Part shown: positions 9,741 through 17,615 of the stretch, piece by piece
Layout: the number at the start of each line of letters is the position of its first letter
How positions within the stretch are numbered: position 1 is the stretch's first letter
DNA from: Alphaproteobacteria bacterium
Lineage (GTDB): Bacteria; Pseudomonadota; Alphaproteobacteria; Micavibrionales; Micavibrionaceae
Assembly: GCA_023384135.1 (NCBI GenBank)
Contig: JAHDXS010000003.1
Location: forward strand, 186,001-250,000
Direction of reading: 5' to 3'
DNA: 64,000 nucleotides
Notes under the pieces: generated by a model
What the model saw: the letters and a program-made list of their open reading frames with translations, nothing else
What the model was told of the DNA's origin: nothing
Database searches by the model: none
Made by a program: the position numbers and the translations under genes

Positions 9741-11201
9741 ATGCGCATTATGTCCCCCGACATCGGAACCCTGCATTTCGTCGGCATCGGCGGAATCGGC
9801 ATGAGCGGAATCGCGATTCTGCTCAACGCGCTGGGCTATAAGGTCCAGGGTTCGGATCAGGCCGAAGGCGCGAACCTTGCCCGCCTGCGCGAATGCGGCG
9901 TGCGCGTTACCGTGGGCCACGCACAAAAAAACATCCTCTGCGAAAAGGGCGAACTCCCCGCCGCCATCGTCATCTCCTCCGCCGTCAAACCCGATAACCC
10001 CGAAGTGATCGCCGCGCGCGAGGCCAAGGTGCCCATCGTCCGCCGCGCCGAAATGCTGGCCGAACTCATGCGCCTCAAATCCGCCGTCGCCGTCGCCGGA
10101 ACGCATGGCAAAACGACCACCACCTCGATGGTCGGCCAGATGCTCGAAACCGCCGGCTTCGATCCCACCGTTGTGAATGGCGGCATCGTCAACGCCTTCG
10201 GCACCAACATGCGCTTCGGCCAGTCCGACGCGATGGTCGTCGAGGCCGACGAGAGCGACGGCACCTTCACGCGGCTGCCCGCGACCGTCGCCGTCGTCAC
10301 CAACATCGACCCCGAACACATGGACCATTACGGCTCCTTCGACGAGGTGCGCGAAGCCTATAAACGCTTCGTCCTCAACCTGCCGTTCTACGGCTACGCC
10401 CTGCTGTGCCTCGATCATCCCGAGGTGCAGGCGTTGATCCCCCAGGTCTCGCAGCGCCGCGTGATCACCTACGGTTTCAACCCGCAGGCCGATATACGCG
10501 CCTCCAACATCCGCCCGGATGCAAAGGGCAGCACTTTCGACCTGACCTTCTCCGCGTGGCTCTGTGGCGATGGGCGCGAACAAACCTTGAAAGACCTCAT
10601 CCTGCCCATGCCCGGCCGCCACAACGTGCAAAACTGCCTCGTTGCCCTCGGCGTGGCGAAGGAAATGGACGTGCCGCACGAAACCATGCGCCGGGCGCTG
10701 GCGGGTTTCAACGGCGTCAAGCGTCGTTTCACGAAAACCGGGGAGGTCTCGGGCGTCACCGTGATCGACGATTACGCTCACCATCCCGTGGAGATCGAGG
10801 TTGTCCTGAAGACCGCCCGCAGCGTCCTTGAGGAACCGGGCGCAAAAGTCATCGCCGTCTTCCAGCCGCACCGCTACACGCGCCTGCGCGACCTGTTCGA
10901 GGAATTTTGCCGCTGCTTCAACGAGGCCGATATCGTGATCATCGCCGACGTCTACGCCGCCGGAGAAGCCCCGATCGAGGGTATGAATAAATTAGCCCTG
11001 GCCCAAGGCGTCCACGCCCACGGCCACCGCGACTCCCGTGCGCTGGAAAACCGGGAGGCGCTGCCAGACCTTCTGGCCGAAATCGTCAAGCCCGGCGATT
11101 ACGTCGTCTGCATGGGCGCGGGCGATATCACAAGCTGGGCGAACGCGCTGCCCGCGCGGCTGGAGGAAGAAGTCCGGAAAAGAAAGGGCAAAGCGGCATG
11201 A
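9741..11201 (+). CDS. murC: UDP-MurNAc:L-alanine ligase MurC
   Basis: MurC adds the first residue, L-Ala, to UDP-MurNAc. The 486 residues carry the N-terminal HFVGIGGIGMSGIA loop, the ATP loop G120-T-H-G-K124-T-T-T, EADESDGTF, NIDPEHMDHYG and the domain-3 block DDYAHHPVEI. ATG 9741 has a GGAG nine to twelve bases upstream; an in-frame ATG at 9750 is a weaker alternative. The stop overlaps the start of the following unknown gene by four bases, tying that gene to the operon. Confidence 0.97.
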   Translation: MRIMSPDIGTLHFVGIGGIGMSGIAILLNALGYKVQGSDQAEGANLARLRECGVRVTVGHAQKNILCEKGELPAAIVISSAVKPDNPEVIAAREAKVPIVRRAEMLAELMRLKSAVAVAGTHGKTTTTSMVGQMLETAGFDPTVVNGGIVNAFGTNMRFGQSDAMVVEADESDGTFTRLPATVAVVTNIDPEHMDHYGSFDEVREAYKRFVLNLPFYGYALLCLDHPEVQALIPQVSQRRVITYGFNPQADIRASNIRPDAKGSTFDLTFSAWLCGDGREQTLKDLILPMPGRHNVQNCLVALGVAKEMDVPHETMRRALAGFNGVKRRFTKTGEVSGVTVIDDYAHHPVEIEVVLKTARSVLEEPGAKVIAVFQPHRYTRLRDLFEEFCRCFNEADIVIIADVYAAGEAPIEGMNKLALAQGVHAHGHRDSRALENREALPDLLAEIVKPGDYVVCMGAGDITSWANALPARLEEEVRKRKGKAA

Positions 11202-11902
11202 TCAGGCGCCTGCGGGCCTTCCTGTCCGGCTTGTCGGGCGCCGCCGCGCAACCTCCCGCAGAACCTCCGCGCGGCCCGCGCGAACTCCCGGCCAACACGC
11301 CCGAAATCCTGCGCACGCCCGAGGACCGCTTCTGGCGATGGTTCCTCCATAACCGCCCCTTAATCGAACGATACGCCGTCGAAACCGACGCGGTCGTGGA
11401 CGCCGTGCAGTCGCAAATCAACCTGATCTCCTCCCACCTGTCCTTCGAGTTGGGGCAGGCCGCCGATGGCACCTTTGAATTCATCATCAGCGCCGGGGGC
11501 GTGAAAAGGCTCATCCCCCGCGTCACGCGCCTCTACAACGCCGCGCCCGCAATCCCGGGCTGGCGCGTGATGGCCTTCAAACCCCGCCACTCCACGCCCC
11601 AGATCGAATATGGCGGCGAGAAATTCAGCATCTCCGATTTCTATTACGCCTCGCAGGTCGGCGAGGACGGCAAAACCAATCTTCGGGTATGCATCCGGGG
11701 CTACAACCGCCGCCGCGAAAAAATGTACGGCATGGTCGGCTTCCTTTTTCTGGATACGGTCATCGGCGAATATGACGTCATGACCAATCTGGGCGCAATT
11801 GAGTTCGGCGACATCCCGCCGGGGCCGATGACGCTCTCCGGTCTCAAGCCGTTGCGGGATCTGGCGCCCGAGATCGACGCTATAAAATCGCGCCTGCATT
11901 AG
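11198..11902 (+). CDS. Conserved hypothetical protein between murC and murB
   Basis: The product is 234 residues with no signal peptide or membrane segment. A basic, Pro/Ala-rich N-terminus (about 1-40) is followed by an alpha/beta region that includes FWRWFLHN and the blocks IPGWRVMAFKPR and GYNRR. The pattern of an ISA-G strand, then AAPAIPGW, then AFKPR looks like a conserved hypothetical family, but I cannot attach a function. Its ATG overlaps the murC stop by four bases and murB follows after a 33-base gap, so it should be co-expressed with the Mur ligases. Murein metabolism or division is a guess from position only. Confidence 0.85.
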   Translation: MIRRLRAFLSGLSGAAAQPPAEPPRGPRELPANTPEILRTPEDRFWRWFLHNRPLIERYAVETDAVVDAVQSQINLISSHLSFELGQAADGTFEFIISAGGVKRLIPRVTRLYNAAPAIPGWRVMAFKPRHSTPQIEYGGEKFSISDFYYASQVGEDGKTNLRVCIRGYNRRREKMYGMVGFLFLDTVIGEYDVMTNLGAIEFGDIPPGPMTLSGLKPLRDLAPEIDAIKSRLH

Positions 11903-11935
11903 GCTAGGCTCTGGTATTCGTCGAAAGGGTGCCCT

Positions 11936-12901
11936 ATGCTCTCGAAACTGGTAAAAATCGCGGACCGCATGAAAATGAGCGAGCAGAGATTCACGCAGAA
12001 CGCGCCCCTCGGGGCCGAAAGCTGGTTCGGTTGCGGTGGCACCGCCGACATTCTTTTCCAGCCCGCAGATATCGATGATCTCTCGCTGTTCCTGAAAGAC
12101 ACGCCGCCCGAACTCCCTGTCACGATTCTGGGCGGCCTCGCCAACACCATCGTGCGCGATGGGGGCATACGCGGGTGCGTGATCCGCCTCGGCAAGCCCT
12201 TCGCGGAGATCGAAATTCGCGGAACCCGCATCGTCGCGGGCGCGGGGGCGCTCAACGGCACGGTCGCCGCCGCCGCTGCCAAGGCCGGAATAGGGGGGCT
12301 GGAGTTTCTCTCCGGCATCCCCGGAACCGTCGGCGGGGCGCTCCGCATGAACGCGGGCGCTTACGGGCGCGAGGTCAAGGACGCTCTTGTCGCCGCCTTC
12401 GGCCTCGACCGCACCGGACGCTCAGAGGCGCTGATGCTCGATGAAATGCACATGAGCTACCGCCATTGCGGCGCGCCGGAGGGAATGATCTTCACCGCCG
12501 CCGCCTTCGAGGGCCAGCGCGAGGATAAGGATATCGTCCGCGCCCGCCTGAAGGAGATCAAGGAGCGCCGCCGCGACACCCAGCCCATCGCCGAAAAGAC
12601 CGGCGGCTCCACCTTTGCCAACCCCACTGCCGAAGAATTGGCCGCCGCAGGATTGCCCGAAGGCACAAGGGCGTGGCAGCTTGTCGAGCGCGTCGGGGGT
12701 CGGGGCCTCAAGATCGGCGGCGCGATGATGTCCGAAAAACACTGCAACTTCATGATCAACACCGGAACCGCGACGGCGGCGGACCTCGAAGACCTCGGCG
12801 ACGAAATCATCAGCCGTGTGAAAAACCTTCTCGGCGTAACCCTTCACTGGGAAATCCGCCGGATCGGCGAACGCCAGACGCCGGACCGGACGCAAACTTA
12901 A
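11936..12901 (+). CDS. murB: UDP-N-acetylenolpyruvoylglucosamine reductase MurB
   Basis: MurB reduces UDP-GlcNAc-enolpyruvate to UDP-MurNAc using NADPH and FAD. The 321 residues hold the FAD-binding blocks (NTIVRDGGIRG, then GLEFLSGIPGTVGGALRMNAGAYG), the MSYRHCG strand, the catalytic serine loop GGSTFANP and the C-terminal SEKHCNFMIN. The usual GxGSN FAD loop reads GGLAN here, a small departure. ATG 11936 has a GAAAGGG ribosome-binding site. Confidence 0.96.
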   Translation: MLSKLVKIADRMKMSEQRFTQNAPLGAESWFGCGGTADILFQPADIDDLSLFLKDTPPELPVTILGGLANTIVRDGGIRGCVIRLGKPFAEIEIRGTRIVAGAGALNGTVAAAAAKAGIGGLEFLSGIPGTVGGALRMNAGAYGREVKDALVAAFGLDRTGRSEALMLDEMHMSYRHCGAPEGMIFTAAAFEGQREDKDIVRARLKEIKERRRDTQPIAEKTGGSTFANPTAEELAAAGLPEGTRAWQLVERVGGRGLKIGGAMMSEKHCNFMINTGTATAADLEDLGDEIISRVKNLLGVTLHWEIRRIGERQTPDRTQT

Positions 12902-12958
12902 ACCAAATTTGCGAATATTGCGTATCCGGTCTATGATCGTCGCCGGAGGAACAAGCGC

Positions 12959-13420
12959 ATGAATAACAAAAGCCTCGACGTTCTGGATACGGCAGAGTTT
13001 TATCTGTCCGAAATGCGTGCTGGCCGTTTCGAGGGCGCATCGCCCGCGGACGTCTACCCCAATCTTCTGGACTCCGAAATCGAAGCGTTTCCGCTGGGCC
13101 GCGACGTGGCCCTTTTGGTCCTTGGCACGAATGAGGAGGAACTCCGCACCTTCGATTTCCTTTTTGTCCTCGGGTCCGCCGGAAACGATCTGGAACGCAT
13201 GCGCGAAGCCCTTCTTGAAAACAAGCCTCAGGAAGCCTATCGCCATTTTGACGGCGTGCAAGGATTCGTCGAAAGCGGCCTGTTCGGCATGACCGTCCCC
13301 GAGGCGCTGAACCTTCTGGCGATTGACGAAAGCGACTACAGGCAGATGATCGAATCCTTCGCCTTCGTCCGCGCCGCGCTCGCCCGCAAACAGAAATCCG
13401 CCTTCAACCGCGCGAAATAA
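12959..13420 (+). CDS. Unknown 153-aa protein after murB
   Basis: An acidic, soluble protein of 153 residues with no recognised motif, signal peptide or membrane segment. It starts at ATG 12959 behind a strong GGAGGAAC site. It follows murB by 57 bases on the same strand and is the last plus-strand gene before the opposed murF-like operon, whose stop lies only a few bases away. The pattern of short helices with leucines suggests an all-alpha fold. I do not recognise the family. Confidence 0.8.
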   Translation: MNNKSLDVLDTAEFYLSEMRAGRFEGASPADVYPNLLDSEIEAFPLGRDVALLVLGTNEEELRTFDFLFVLGSAGNDLERMREALLENKPQEAYRHFDGVQGFVESGLFGMTVPEALNLLAIDESDYRQMIESFAFVRAALARKQKSAFNRAK

Positions 13421-13423
13421 AAA

Positions 13424-15004
13424 TCAAAGCTTCGGAATTCGCTCGTAAAGATCCGGCAGATCGTTCTCGATCAAAACCACGTCGCCCGCCTTACGGTGGG
13501 AAACCAGCCACGCCTCAGCGTCCTTGAACGTCGCGAAGGTATAAAGCTCCCCCTCCGGCGCACCTGATCGGTAAGCCGCCGTAAAGGTCGGGATCCGCTC
13601 CGCCGCAACCGCCAGAACCACATCGCACGTCTTCGCGGCCAGTTCGCCGATGGCCCGGTGTTCCGCGTCGTGCGCCTCGCCCAGCTCGACCATTCCCGGC
13701 GTAATCAAAATCGTCCGTCCGCCCTCGGGCTTGAGAACGGGCAGCAATTCCAGCCCCGCCGCGAACCCCTTGGGGTTGGAATTGAAAGCATCGTCGATCA
13801 AAATCGTCCCGTCGGGAATAGGCTTCACCTCCAGCCTGTGCGTGATCTGCGGGCAACGGGCAAGCGCCATAATAATGTCATCCGGCGCAATCCCAAGTTC
13901 CGCCGCGCAGGCAAACGCCAGCGCGATATTCCCCCCGTGCTGCACGCCATAGAGCGGCGCCTTGAGCGTATAATCCTGGCCCTTCCATGTGATCGCGACG
14001 GCAAGCCCGTCTTTCGTCTGCGTCACGGATTTTAAAACGAGATCGCTCGAAGCCGCTTCGCCCACGACCGTAAAACGCTCCTTATGCGCCTCATAAATCG
14101 CCCGCGACGCCTCAAAATTCAAAGTCTGCTCATGCACGCTCACATGCCCGCCGCGCGAAAGCGTATCCTGCGCCAGCTCGAACTTCGCTTCCGCCACGGT
14201 GTCCAAAGTTTTGAATCTTTCATAATGCGCCTGCCCGATGGCGATGATGATCGCGGCATCCGGCGGCGTAAGGGCGCAGAGCCGCGCGATCGAGCCGGGG
14301 CCGTAAGCGCCCATCTCCACGACGAAATATTTCGTGTTCGGCTCCATCTGCTCGCGGATGATCCGCGTGATGCCCATGACGGTGTTGACGCTCCCGGGCG
14401 TGATCAGCGTCGGCGCGGCGCTCTTGAGAATATGCCCGAGGATATGCTTGACCGAAGTCTTCCCGTAAGACCCGGTGATCCCGATGATCTTGGGCTTCAC
14501 CTCCGCTAGTCTGGCCACCGCCTCGTCATAGAATTTCTTCTGCACCGCCTTCTCGTACGGCTGGTTCAAAAGGTTCGACAGCACAAGCATCAGCGGCACG
14601 GCTTGAACAGGAATAACAAGGAACAACGGGTTGAGAGTCAGGAACGGCAGAAAGAAAACCCCGCACAGCGCGAGGGCAGGAAACAGAATCCGCTTCGCCC
14701 GCGCGGTCAGGACAAGTTTCTTTTTCGACCGCGTGCGCGGGTCGAGATCCTTATACGCCGTGTAGGCGAAACCGCCGATGCAGGCCAGCGCCGTGATAAA
14801 AGGCGGCATGAAGATCGAAATCGCCCCCAGCGCCGCCAGCCCAAGCGAGAGCTTGGTATCAAAGACCCGATGTTGCTTGATCCATGCGAACAGCCGCTCG
14901 TTATTGTAATCGTCCTGCTGCAACGCGTGCAGATAGATCAACAGCCGCTTCCCCGCAAACGCGAGGAAGGAGAGGAAAAGAAGAAAATTCAGAACAAGAA
15001 ACAT
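13424..15004 (-). CDS. Membrane-anchored MurF-like Mur ligase
   Basis: The 526-residue protein joins an N-terminal membrane region (helices near 2-24, 52-85, 106-124 and 126-146) to a complete Mur ligase (about 170-526). Ligase motifs are intact: G178-S-Y-G-K182-T-S ATP loop, VVEMGAYGPG (about 229-238), IGQAHYERF (about 256-264), HRLEV and DDAFNSNP (404-411). This matches the MurF pattern (D-Ala-D-Ala adding). The end reads GDVVLIENDLPDLYE instead of the classical GD-VLVKGS, as in a divergent transmembrane MurF-like group. Classical MurF is soluble and about 450 residues. No other MurF is present in the window, so this is the best local candidate for the pentapeptide step, perhaps performed at the membrane beside MraY. 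It is the last gene of a minus-strand operon. Confidence 0.85.
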   Translation of the reverse strand: MFLVLNFLLFLSFLAFAGKRLLIYLHALQQDDYNNERLFAWIKQHRVFDTKLSLGLAALGAISIFMPPFITALACIGGFAYTAYKDLDPRTRSKKKLVLTARAKRILFPALALCGVFFLPFLTLNPLFLVIPVQAVPLMLVLSNLLNQPYEKAVQKKFYDEAVARLAEVKPKIIGITGSYGKTSVKHILGHILKSAAPTLITPGSVNTVMGITRIIREQMEPNTKYFVVEMGAYGPGSIARLCALTPPDAAIIIAIGQAHYERFKTLDTVAEAKFELAQDTLSRGGHVSVHEQTLNFEASRAIYEAHKERFTVVGEAASSDLVLKSVTQTKDGLAVAITWKGQDYTLKAPLYGVQHGGNIALAFACAAELGIAPDDIIMALARCPQITHRLEVKPIPDGTILIDDAFNSNPKGFAAGLELLPVLKPEGGRTILITPGMVELGEAHDAEHRAIGELAAKTCDVVLAVAAERIPTFTAAYRSGAPEGELYTFATFKDAEAWLVSHRKAGDVVLIENDLPDLYERIPKL

Positions 15005-15014
15005 AGTGGCTCAA

Positions 15015-15227
15015 TCACGGTGAGTAATAATTAATAACATAACGCCCCTCGGAATCGACGCAACAATCGCAAACCAGATCGAAGGAGAAATCGCAGAATA
15101 CACATTCCGGCCCGCCGGGATGCAGAAACGCAGAGGCCAAAACAAAAGCGGGAAGGCTAAGTAAAATGAAAAAGACAAACCTTCTCCGTTCTTGAGGCGT
15201 GAGCGGCGGCAACTCGTTTTGGTTCAT
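15015..15227 (-). CDS. Small cysteine-rich membrane protein
   Basis: The 70-residue product has one predicted membrane helix (about 17-35) preceded by three arginines (14-16). By the positive-inside rule this puts the C-terminus in the periplasm. That tail carries five cysteines, C42-x-x-C45 and C53-x-C55-C56, which could bind metal or form disulfides. The start overlaps the stop of the upstream six-cysteine protein gene by four bases, and the murF-like gene begins ten bases downstream, so it sits in one operon with both. I know no family for it. Confidence 0.75.
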   Translation of the reverse strand: MNQNELPPLTPQERRRFVFFILLSLPAFVLASAFLHPGGPECVFCDFSFDLVCDCCVDSEGRYVINYYSP

Positions 15228-16744
15228 GGAGCGCTTTTCCCCTTATACTCCACCCATTCGCCTCCGAAAATCCGGTGCGGCAGCTTCCCCGGCGAAAAAT
15301 CCCAGACATCCTCAAACAGCACCACGACGGGGCGGTATTGCGCCACCTTTTTGCCCTCCGGCGGCGGATTGGCCCGCAGATAGGCAGAGAGCGCCCGCCC
15401 AAGATTGACGGTCTTGGTTTTACAGTCCTTGGGCCCCAGCTCGGCGTCGCGCACGCGCGGCAGGCTCACCTGATAAAACACCTTGTCCAGAAACTCATAT
15501 TTGGACAGCAGGGAATCATAAGCCACCTCGGCGATCAGCCCGATCGGTTTCTTCTCCGGCTGGTCCAGAAACAAGCTGTCGCGGAACACCACGGGCTTGT
15601 CCGCATTGTTGCAGACTGTGATCGCCGTCTCCGCGCCCTCGGTCTTGAACGTCACGTCCAGCGCGTTGTAATCCAGCGCCTCGCTCTCCCCGGCCGCTTG
15701 CTTCAGATCGACCCAGCTTCCGGCAAAATCCATGTCGGCATATCGATGATCGGCCTTCGGCTTTTCCTCGAAAACGGCGGCATGGACGCGGTAAGATTCG
15801 ATCCGCATGGGCTTGCCCTTCGCCGCCGCGCGGTCCTCCATCGCCCGCAGAACGGAGACCACGTCCACCGCCCGCGACAGGCACGATCGGGGCCTCATCG
15901 TGACCTCCGCGATGGGCTTGAGGTTGACGGCATGGGGGTCCGGCCAGAAAAGGATGCGCGTCTTTTTGGTTTTCGGGTTCTCGGCGACCTTATACTCCGC
16001 ATAAATCCCGAAAGGTTCATGTCGGGGATCGGTCAGAAACAGATGGTCGATGAAACGCAAGGCTTGATCACTGGAATTACAGGCTGTGATCAACGTCTGC
16101 TCGCCGTCCTGCGTCAGGCTCAACGCCAAATCGCCGCCGGAGCGAATCTCGCCCTGATACTGATAAAGCGGGCTTTCAAAAGTGACATGCTCTGAGCGCC
16201 CGATCAAACGCCGATCAGGCATGATCGCCTCGACTCTGGCCTCCCCCTCGCGTGTGGGTATGGGCGCACGGGCTTGAGAGGCGCTAGCGGGATCAAAAAT
16301 CGTGATATAAATCCTGAATTTATAGGTCTTCAGCGAGACGCCGTGAGAGATGATGCCTCGAAGCGGCAGATCGAATTTATGGCTGTGGCAGCCGAGCGGC
16401 ACGAGACTCACGATGCTGCCGTCGTCCGCGCCGACATGCAAGCCCATCTTCTCTTTTTTTGCGGTTTCGGCAACGAATGAATATGCGATAATCGGCTGAT
16501 CGTCTTCGCTCCGACTTTGATGAATTTTGTGGAAGAAATGTTTGTCTTTTTCGAACGTATTGGAGTAATGCACGGTCCTGTTGGTCGGGTTGCAGATTTC
16601 AACGGTCCCGGTTTGATCGCCGTCATATGAAAACGAAGCGTTCAGATCCTTGAACGCCATGTCTTGATCGTTTTTGCCCGCATAAACCGGCCAAGAGGCC
16701 AGAGCGACAATCACAAAAATAAACGCATAAATCCTGATCCGCAT
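15224..16744 (-). CDS. Exported protein with three tandem two-cysteine repeats
   Basis: The start is taken at ATG 16744, because a signal peptide begins there (MRIRIYAFIFVIVALAS, cleavage near residue 22). This gives 506 residues. The mature protein has three diverged repeats of about 150-165 residues. Each opens with a strand ending in (I/A/V)CN followed by a turn and FxD-LFL-like text, reaches a second Cys about 65 residues later, and ends in a beta strand (YKFRIYITIF, YRVHAAVF, YRPVVVLFED). The six cysteines are C51/C119, C222/C288 and C378/C441, exactly two per repeat, which suggests one disulfide per domain. The start overlaps the hydrolase stop (TGATG). Function unknown; a beta-rich periplasmic scaffold is an inference. 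Confidence 0.85.
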   Translation of the reverse strand: MRIRIYAFIFVIVALASWPVYAGKNDQDMAFKDLNASFSYDGDQTGTVEICNPTNRTVHYSNTFEKDKHFFHKIHQSRSEDDQPIIAYSFVAETAKKEKMGLHVGADDGSIVSLVPLGCHSHKFDLPLRGIISHGVSLKTYKFRIYITIFDPASASQARAPIPTREGEARVEAIMPDRRLIGRSEHVTFESPLYQYQGEIRSGGDLALSLTQDGEQTLITACNSSDQALRFIDHLFLTDPRHEPFGIYAEYKVAENPKTKKTRILFWPDPHAVNLKPIAEVTMRPRSCLSRAVDVVSVLRAMEDRAAAKGKPMRIESYRVHAAVFEEKPKADHRYADMDFAGSWVDLKQAAGESEALDYNALDVTFKTEGAETAITVCNNADKPVVFRDSLFLDQPEKKPIGLIAEVAYDSLLSKYEFLDKVFYQVSLPRVRDAELGPKDCKTKTVNLGRALSAYLRANPPPEGKKVAQYRPVVVLFEDVWDFSPGKLPHRIFGGEWVEYKGKSAP

Positions 16745-17517
16745 CACCCGGCCTCCTTCACCAGATCGCTCACAACTTTCACCGCCTGATGCCGCCCGCT
16801 CGTCAAAACGCTGTAATGGTCCAGCCCGTCCAGCAGCAGCAATTCCGCCCCCGGCATTAAACTTTGGTACCGCGTCCCGAACTCCGGCGGCGTCTCCGTG
16901 TCCTTCGTCCCGAACACCAAGCGCACGGGGCACTTCACACCCTTTGCCGTCTCGCTCAGATCCTCGTTCACGGTGCGGATGAAAACGCTGCGCATCGGCC
17001 CCGCATTCTTATAATCCGCGCTGCCGAATTTTCCCAAAATCTTCTCCCGCGCCTCACCTTGCGGCAAAAACGCCTTCAACGCCTTGAACAGCTTGATGCG
17101 TAAATAAAAATACAGCCGCTTAAGAGGAGGGCGCTTGCGCTTCAACCCGGCAGCGGCGATCAGGCACATCGCCTTCACCCGCTCCGGGTATTTCGCGGCG
17201 AGGCGGATGCCCACCCGGCACCCGAACGAATGCCCCACCCAGATCACGGGGGGAAAATTCTGGTCCTTCAACCAGCCCGCAATAGCGTCGGCGTAATCCT
17301 CCGTCCCCCAGGTTTCGGGCGGAGGGGGGGAGTCCCCGTGCCCCGGCAGGTCGATCAGGACATGCGTTCCAATTTTCCGTAACGTATCCGCCAGCGGCAG
17401 GAACGCGGCATGATTCTGCCCCCATCCGTGCGCCCAAACGATCAGCGGCGCACCCGCTCCGGCCTCGTCCAGCCGCAGATAGGAAAACTGTGCGCCGTGT
17501 GAAAGGAAAGTTTGCAC
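16744..17517 (-). CDS. Alpha/beta hydrolase
   Basis: A 257-residue alpha/beta-hydrolase-fold protein. The nucleophile elbow is G95-H-S97-F-G, the acid is probably the Asp in FGTKDTETP, and the histidine is in LDHYS. The oxyanion-region HGWGQNH is near residue 30. There is no signal peptide, so it should act in the cytoplasm; the substrate cannot be told. The start is GTG 17517, behind an AGGG-type site. It is the first gene of the four-gene minus-strand operon leading to the MurF-like ligase and diverges from ddl across 98 bases, where both promoters must lie. Confidence 0.93.
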   Translation of the reverse strand: MQTFLSHGAQFSYLRLDEAGAGAPLIVWAHGWGQNHAAFLPLADTLRKIGTHVLIDLPGHGDSPPPPETWGTEDYADAIAGWLKDQNFPPVIWVGHSFGCRVGIRLAAKYPERVKAMCLIAAAGLKRKRPPLKRLYFYLRIKLFKALKAFLPQGEAREKILGKFGSADYKNAGPMRSVFIRTVNEDLSETAKGVKCPVRLVFGTKDTETPPEFGTRYQSLMPGAELLLLDGLDHYSVLTSGRHQAVKVVSDLVKEAG

Positions 17518-17615
17518 GCCTAATCCCTTTTAAGGAGTCATATTTTCTGGTTAATATAGAAACCATAAAGTAACATTATTCACTCTCTTTCCAAGTCTTA
17601 TACGACCTCAAGCCC

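Noticed and set aside
13424-15004. MurT or PgsB/CapB type ligase instead of MurF-like
   Set aside because: There is no zinc-ribbon cysteine set as in MurT, no GatD partner, and the loop is GSYGKTS with DDAFNSNP, which fits the MurF-like group better.
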